A stretch of 64,000 nt of DNA from UBA10649 sp963793105 (GTDB taxonomy: Bacteria > Actinomycetota > Actinomycetes > S36-B12): the NCBI GenBank assembly GCA_963793105.1, contig CAWBZB010000008.1:434001-498000 (forward strand). The letters are read 5' to 3'. Of the stretch, positions 59,062-64,000 are shown in pieces. Under the pieces are notes generated by a model that saw only the letters and a program-made list of their open reading frames with translations, was not told the DNA's origin and made no database searches. How positions within the stretch are numbered: the stretch's first letter is position 1; each line of letters starts with the position of its first letter. A program made the position numbers and the translations under genes.

Positions 59062-60204
59062 GTGTGGGTCACGCGGCTGCGGCTGACGGACTTCCGGTCG
59101 TATCACGAGGTCGACCTCGCCCTCGGCGAGGGCATCACGACGTTCCTCGGGGAGAACGGGCAGGGGAAGACGAACCTGGTCGAGGCAATCGGCTATGTGT
59201 CCCTCCTGGGGAGTCATCGCGTCGCCACTGACGCGCCCCTCGTGCGTGCCGGCGCCGATCGGGCGATCGTCGCTGTGGAGGTCGCGCGCGACGATCGATC
59301 CATTCTCATCGAGCTCGAGATCAATCCGGGACGAGCGAATCGTGCGCGTCTCAACCGGTCACCGCTCCCGCGGGCCCGCGAGGTGCTCGGGCTCCTTCGC
59401 ACCGTCGTCTTCGCTCCGGAGGACCTGGCGCTCGTCAAGGGTGATCCCGCCGACCGGAGGCGGTTCCTGGACGAGCTCCTGGTGCAGCGAAGCCCACGCA
59501 TGCTCGGCGTCAAGTCCGACTATGACCGAGTTCTCAAGCAGCGCAACGCATTACTGAAGTCAGCCCAGGTTGCCCGGCGGTCGGGGGGACAGGATGTCGC
59601 ACGCACTCTGGAGGTGTGGGACGAGCAGCTCGCGACTGTCGGCGGCGAGCTGACCGCGGAACGGGTGGGTCTCATCGACGAGCTTCGCCCGCACCTGACG
59701 CAGGCGTACGCGTTCATCGCCGGCGGTACGGAAGCGGGCAGTGCCGCGGACGTTGTCGTCTCCTACGCGTCGTCACTGGGCAAGGACGTCGACCTCGGAC
59801 CGGACCGGGATGGCTGGCGCAGCAGCCTCCTGCAGGGAATCGAAGGCCGTCGTCGCGAGGAGCTCGATCGCGGTGTCACGCTGGTCGGCCCACATCGCGA
59901 TGACCTCTCGATCGAGCTCGGAGGGATGCCCGCGAAGGGCTACGCGTCCCATGGTGAGTCATGGTCGATCGCCCTTGGGTTGAGGCTGGCCGGCCTGGAT
60001 GTCCTTCGCGCGGACGGGGACGACCCGGTGCTGATCCTCGATGACGTCTTCGCCGAGCTGGATGGCCCTCGTCGCCTACGCCTGACCGAACGAGTGTCCG
60101 GGTGCACCCAGGTCCTCATCACCGCGGCGGCCGCGGAGGATGTCCCCGTCCAGTTGACGGGACGGCGGATCATGGTGGCGAAGGGGACGGTGATCGATGG
60201 CTGA
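59062..60204 (+). CDS. recF: DNA repair protein RecF
   Basis: 380 residues with GTG start. LRLTDFRSYHEVDLAL, Walker A GENGQGKTNLVEAIGY, signature GESWSIALGLRLA and Walker B PVLILDDVFAELD mark the SMC-like ATPase. It loads RecA at gaps. Its stop overlaps the start of the DUF721 gene by 8 bases. Confidence 0.95.
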   Translation: MWVTRLRLTDFRSYHEVDLALGEGITTFLGENGQGKTNLVEAIGYVSLLGSHRVATDAPLVRAGADRAIVAVEVARDDRSILIELEINPGRANRARLNRSPLPRAREVLGLLRTVVFAPEDLALVKGDPADRRRFLDELLVQRSPRMLGVKSDYDRVLKQRNALLKSAQVARRSGGQDVARTLEVWDEQLATVGGELTAERVGLIDELRPHLTQAYAFIAGGTEAGSAADVVVSYASSLGKDVDLGPDRDGWRSSLLQGIEGRRREELDRGVTLVGPHRDDLSIELGGMPAKGYASHGESWSIALGLRLAGLDVLRADGDDPVLILDDVFAELDGPRRLRLTERVSGCTQVLITAAAAEDVPVQLTGRRIMVAKGTVIDG

Positions 60205-60691
60205 CGACGCGGGCGCAGTCGAGCGGGCCGAGGCCGACGCCGCAGCCGCCGCGGCTGCGGCGTTGAGGCGAGCGACACGTTCGACCAAGGCCGCCAAGCG
60301 GCCGCCAGGGAGGACGGCGCGGCCGCCGACCGACGGCCGGGATCCGCAGCCACTGTCGACGGCGCTCGAGCGGCTGGTCGCAGATCAGGGCTGGCAGGAC
60401 CAGTCCGCGGTGGCGGTGCTCATGTCGGACTGGGCCCAGATCGTGGGTCAGGACCTGGCCGACCACGTCGTCCCGGTCTCCTTCCACGAGGGCGAGCTGA
60501 CCCTGCAGGCCGAGTCGACGACCTGGGCCACCCAGACCCGCCTGCTCCTGCCGCAGGTGCACCGAGCGGTGGATGCGAGAGTCGGGGCGGGGGTGGTGTC
60601 GGCCATCCGCGTCAGGGGACCGCAGGCGCCCACCTGGGGGTCCGGACCCCGCCGGGTGGCAGGGCGAGGCCCCCGCGACACGTACGGCTAG
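60197..60691 (+). CDS. DUF721 (DciA-like) protein
   Basis: 164 residues: an Ala/Arg-rich disordered N-terminus, then a KH-like DUF721 domain, with VLMSDWAQIVGQDLADHVVPVSFHEGELTLQAESTTWATQTRLLLPQ in outline. Distant DciA proteins load the replicative helicase, and this gene sits between recF and gyrB as in most Actinobacteria, so a role with DnaB is likely. Confidence 0.87.
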   Translation: MADDAGAVERAEADAAAAAAAALRRATRSTKAAKRPPGRTARPPTDGRDPQPLSTALERLVADQGWQDQSAVAVLMSDWAQIVGQDLADHVVPVSFHEGELTLQAESTTWATQTRLLLPQVHRAVDARVGAGVVSAIRVRGPQAPTWGSGPRRVAGRGPRDTYG

Positions 60692-60820
60692 ACGGCCCAT
60701 GGAGGCCTCTGAATCCTGATAACGGGCGGCATTCGTAGGGGTGGTAGCAGATGGGGGGTCCGACGGCCCTCAATGGCCTCCACACCCCGTGGCGTGGCAG
60801 GCGATGTCCGGCCACACCGG

Positions 60821-60826
60821 TAGACT
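60821..60826 (+). promoter_or_regulatory. Candidate -10 element of gyrB
   Basis: TAGACT about 60 bases before the gyrB GTG, in a gene-free stretch 60692-60886. No clear -35 is visible. Confidence 0.4.
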
Positions 60827-60886
60827 GACGAAACAACCCCAACCGCACCCGGCGGTGTTCCGACGATCCAGGGAGGCCCGCCAGCC

Positions 60887-62863
60887 GTGTCCTATGACGC
60901 CAGCGCGATCACCGTTCTCGAAGGACTGGACGCGGTCCGCAAGCGTCCGGGAATGTACATCGGCTCGACGGGGGAGCGGGGTCTGCATCACCTGGTCTAC
61001 GAGGTCGTGGACAACTCGGTGGACGAGGCGATGGCCGGGTATGCCACCACCATCACCGTCACCCTGCTGGCGGACGGCGGCGTGCGCGTCGTGGACGACG
61101 GGCGCGGCATCCCCGTCGACATCGTGGCCAGCGAGGGCAAGCCGGCAGTGGAGGTCGTCCTCACCGTCCTGCACGCCGGCGGCAAGTTCGGCGGCAGCGG
61201 CTACTCGGTGTCCGGGGGCCTCCACGGGGTCGGCGTGTCGGTGGTCAATGCCCTGTCCACGAACCTGGACGTCGAGGTGAGGCGCAACGGCCGGGTGTAC
61301 CGCCAGACATACCTGCGCGGAGTCCCGCAGGCCCCTCTGGAGATGGGGGAGGAGACGGACGTCACCGGGACGACGGTCACCTTCTGGGCCGATGGCGGCA
61401 TCTTCGAGACCACGCACTACGACTTCACCACCCTGTCCCGCCGGTTCCAGGAGATGGCCTTCCTCAACAAGGGACTCACGCTCGAGCTCGTGGACGAGCG
61501 GGCGCCGGCCATCGTCGACCTGGTGGACGACCTGGAGTCCGAGGCGGAGGAGGTCGAGCAGGTCCGTCGGGTGAGCTACCACTACGAAGGCGGCATCGCT
61601 GACTTCGTCAGGCACATCAACGCGAGCAAGGGCGTGGCGAACCCGAGCGTCATCTACTTCGAGACCGAGACCGAGGACCGGCGGATGAGCGCCGAGATCG
61701 CCCTGCAGTGGAACAACAGCTATGCGGAGTCGGTCTACACGTTCGCGAACACGATCAACACCACCGAGGGCGGCACTCACGAGGAGGGCTTCCGAGCCTC
61801 GCTCACCTCGCTGATGAACAAGTTCGCGCGGGAATGGAACGTGCTGAAGGAGAAGGACCCCAACCTCAGCGGCGAGGACATCCGCGAGGGACTCACGGCG
61901 ATCGTGAGCGTCAAGCTCGCCGAGCCGCAGTTCGAGGGACAGACCAAGGCGAAGCTCGGCAACACCGAGATGAAGACGTTCGTCCAGAAGGTCGTCAACG
62001 AGCAGATGGGCGAGTGGCTCGAGAAGAACCCGGCGGAGGGCAAGGAGATCGCGCGCAAGTCGGTCAATGCGGCGACCGCGAGGATCGCGGCCCGCAAGGC
62101 CCGTGATCTGGCCCGCAACCGCAAGGGACTCCTCGGCGGGGCGGGCATGCCGGGCAAGCTGATCGACTGCTCGAGCCGTGAGCCGGAGGAGTGCGAGGTC
62201 TTCATCGTCGAGGGAGACTCCGCCGGCGGTTCCGCGCGGCAGGGCCGCGATCCGCGGACCCAGGCGATCCTGCCGATCCGCGGGAAGATCATCAACGTCG
62301 AGAAGGCCCGTATCGACAAGGTCCTGCAGAACAACGAGGTGCAGGCGCTCATCTCGGCGTTCGGTACCGGGGTCCAGGACGAGTTCGACATCAATCGACT
62401 GCGGTACCACAAGGTCGTCCTCATGGCCGACGCCGATGTCGACGGCCAGCACATCCGAACCCTGCTGCTCACCCTGCTGTTCCGGTTCATGAAGCCGCTG
62501 GTCGAGCAGGGCTACGTCTACCTGGCCCAGCCGCCGCTGTACAAGATCAAGTGGTCGCGCGAAGTGGCGGATTTCGCCTACACGGAGCGCGAGCGCGAGG
62601 CGCTGATGGAGGCGGGCCTCGCGGCCGGGCGGCGGCTGCCCAAGGAGGAGGCGATCCAGCGCTACAAGGGCCTCGGCGAGATGAACGCGGACGAGCTGTG
62701 GGAGACCACGATGGACCCGGCCCGTCGCATCCTGCAGCAGGTCACCATCGACGATGCGGCGCAGGCCGACGAGATGTTCAGCGTCCTCATGGGCGAGGAC
62801 GTGGAGTCCCGCCGCAACTTCATCCAGCAGAACGCGCGCGACGTGCGCTTCCTCGACATCTAG
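60887..62863 (+). CDS. gyrB: DNA gyrase subunit B
   Basis: 658 residues. The GHKL ATPase has EVVDNSVDEAMAGY, DDGRGIPVD and GLHGVGVSVVNALS. The transducer follows. The TOPRIM domain has EGDSAGGSARQGRD and DADVDGQHIRTLLLT, and the tail ends RNFIQQNARDVRFLDI. It drives negative supercoiling with GyrA. GTG start follows AGGGAGG. Confidence 0.97.
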   Translation: MSYDASAITVLEGLDAVRKRPGMYIGSTGERGLHHLVYEVVDNSVDEAMAGYATTITVTLLADGGVRVVDDGRGIPVDIVASEGKPAVEVVLTVLHAGGKFGGSGYSVSGGLHGVGVSVVNALSTNLDVEVRRNGRVYRQTYLRGVPQAPLEMGEETDVTGTTVTFWADGGIFETTHYDFTTLSRRFQEMAFLNKGLTLELVDERAPAIVDLVDDLESEAEEVEQVRRVSYHYEGGIADFVRHINASKGVANPSVIYFETETEDRRMSAEIALQWNNSYAESVYTFANTINTTEGGTHEEGFRASLTSLMNKFAREWNVLKEKDPNLSGEDIREGLTAIVSVKLAEPQFEGQTKAKLGNTEMKTFVQKVVNEQMGEWLEKNPAEGKEIARKSVNAATARIAARKARDLARNRKGLLGGAGMPGKLIDCSSREPEECEVFIVEGDSAGGSARQGRDPRTQAILPIRGKIINVEKARIDKVLQNNEVQALISAFGTGVQDEFDINRLRYHKVVLMADADVDGQHIRTLLLTLLFRFMKPLVEQGYVYLAQPPLYKIKWSREVADFAYTEREREALMEAGLAAGRRLPKEEAIQRYKGLGEMNADELWETTMDPARRILQQVTIDDAAQADEMFSVLMGEDVESRRNFIQQNARDVRFLDI

Positions 62864-62911
62864 CCATGAGCGGCCGCCGACTCATGCAACGACGACAGAT
62901 TGGGATCTCCC

Positions 62912-64000
<1,089 letters not shown>

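Noticed and set aside
60698..60780. Inverted repeat TGGAGGCC/GGCCTCCA before gyrB
   Set aside because: Only 8 bases, about 70 bases apart, in GC-rich DNA; not distinguishable from chance.

Overview
This window is a GC-rich actinobacterial chromosome segment that spans the replication origin. The right part has the classical order rpmH-rnpA-yidD-yidC-jag-rsmG-parA-parB on the minus strand, then an origin with DnaA boxes, then dnaA-dnaN-recF-DUF721-gyrB-gyrA on the plus strand. The actinobacterial assignment rests on DUF3117, DUF5318 and DUF6049-type proteins, inositol-3-phosphate synthase (ino1), a SigM/anti-sigma/trxB/trxA/CwlM cluster, MurJ followed by a pseudokinase, and a SigK-RskA-fasciclin module. 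From memory, the order dnaB, rplI-rpsR-ssb-rpsF, FemABX, bifunctional PBP, PadR-ino1, cca, NUDIX, murJ, sigM, trxBA, parBA resembles Streptomyces and related Actinomycetes. Species or family cannot be fixed from the sequence alone.

Layout. 1-2.2 kb: end of a class I aldolase, a Gfo/Idh/MocA oxidoreductase and a dihydropteroate-synthase-like gene. 2.3-4.5 kb: secreted fasciclin protein divergent from an ECF sigma factor and its zinc-motif anti-sigma factor. 4.5-5.7 kb: decayed MMPL transporter and a conserved small protein. 5.9-8.6 kb: two-component system with a GerMN lipoprotein. 8.8-13.5 kb: DUF3117, a P-type ATPase, an ArsB/NhaD-type transporter and a CBS protein. 13.5-19.4 kb: lipoprotein, dnaB, a low-molecular-weight phosphatase, three tandem DUF805 membrane proteins, and the rpsF-ssb-rpsR-rplI operon. 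19.9-23.4 kb: an ABC transporter of the MacB/FtsX type and a decayed MBL-fold gene. 23.4-30.7 kb: exonuclease III, FemABX, an alanine-racemase-like protein, a GT87-type membrane protein, a class A PBP and DUF5318. 30.8-38.3 kb: padR-ino1, MFS, membrane protein, DUF2252 and cca. 38.3-48.3 kb: NUDIX, DUF6049-like, murJ, pseudokinase, sigM/anti-sigma, trxB, trxA, a CwlM-like protein and a 44-residue membrane peptide. 48.4-64 kb: PLP aminotransferase, Ddl-like ligase, parB/parA and the origin block.

Functionally the window is dominated by replication and segregation (dnaB, dnaA, dnaN, recF, gyrase, parAB with two parS-like sites) and cell-envelope synthesis (PBP, MurJ, FemABX, Alr-like, Ddl-like, CwlM-like, YidC). 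Redox and envelope stress control is visible as promoter matches: a GGGAAT-N18-GTT element before trxB and a GCATCC-N16-CCGAAC element before the SigK-type sigma factor. Several genes appear leaderless, with a TANNNT hexamer 6-8 bases before the start codon. Four otherwise intact genes, and one decayed gene, each contain a single-base insertion in the given sequence. That pattern is easier to explain by base-calling or assembly errors than by true loss. I found no mobile element, prophage, CRISPR array, rRNA or tRNA, and no convincing wholly new system.
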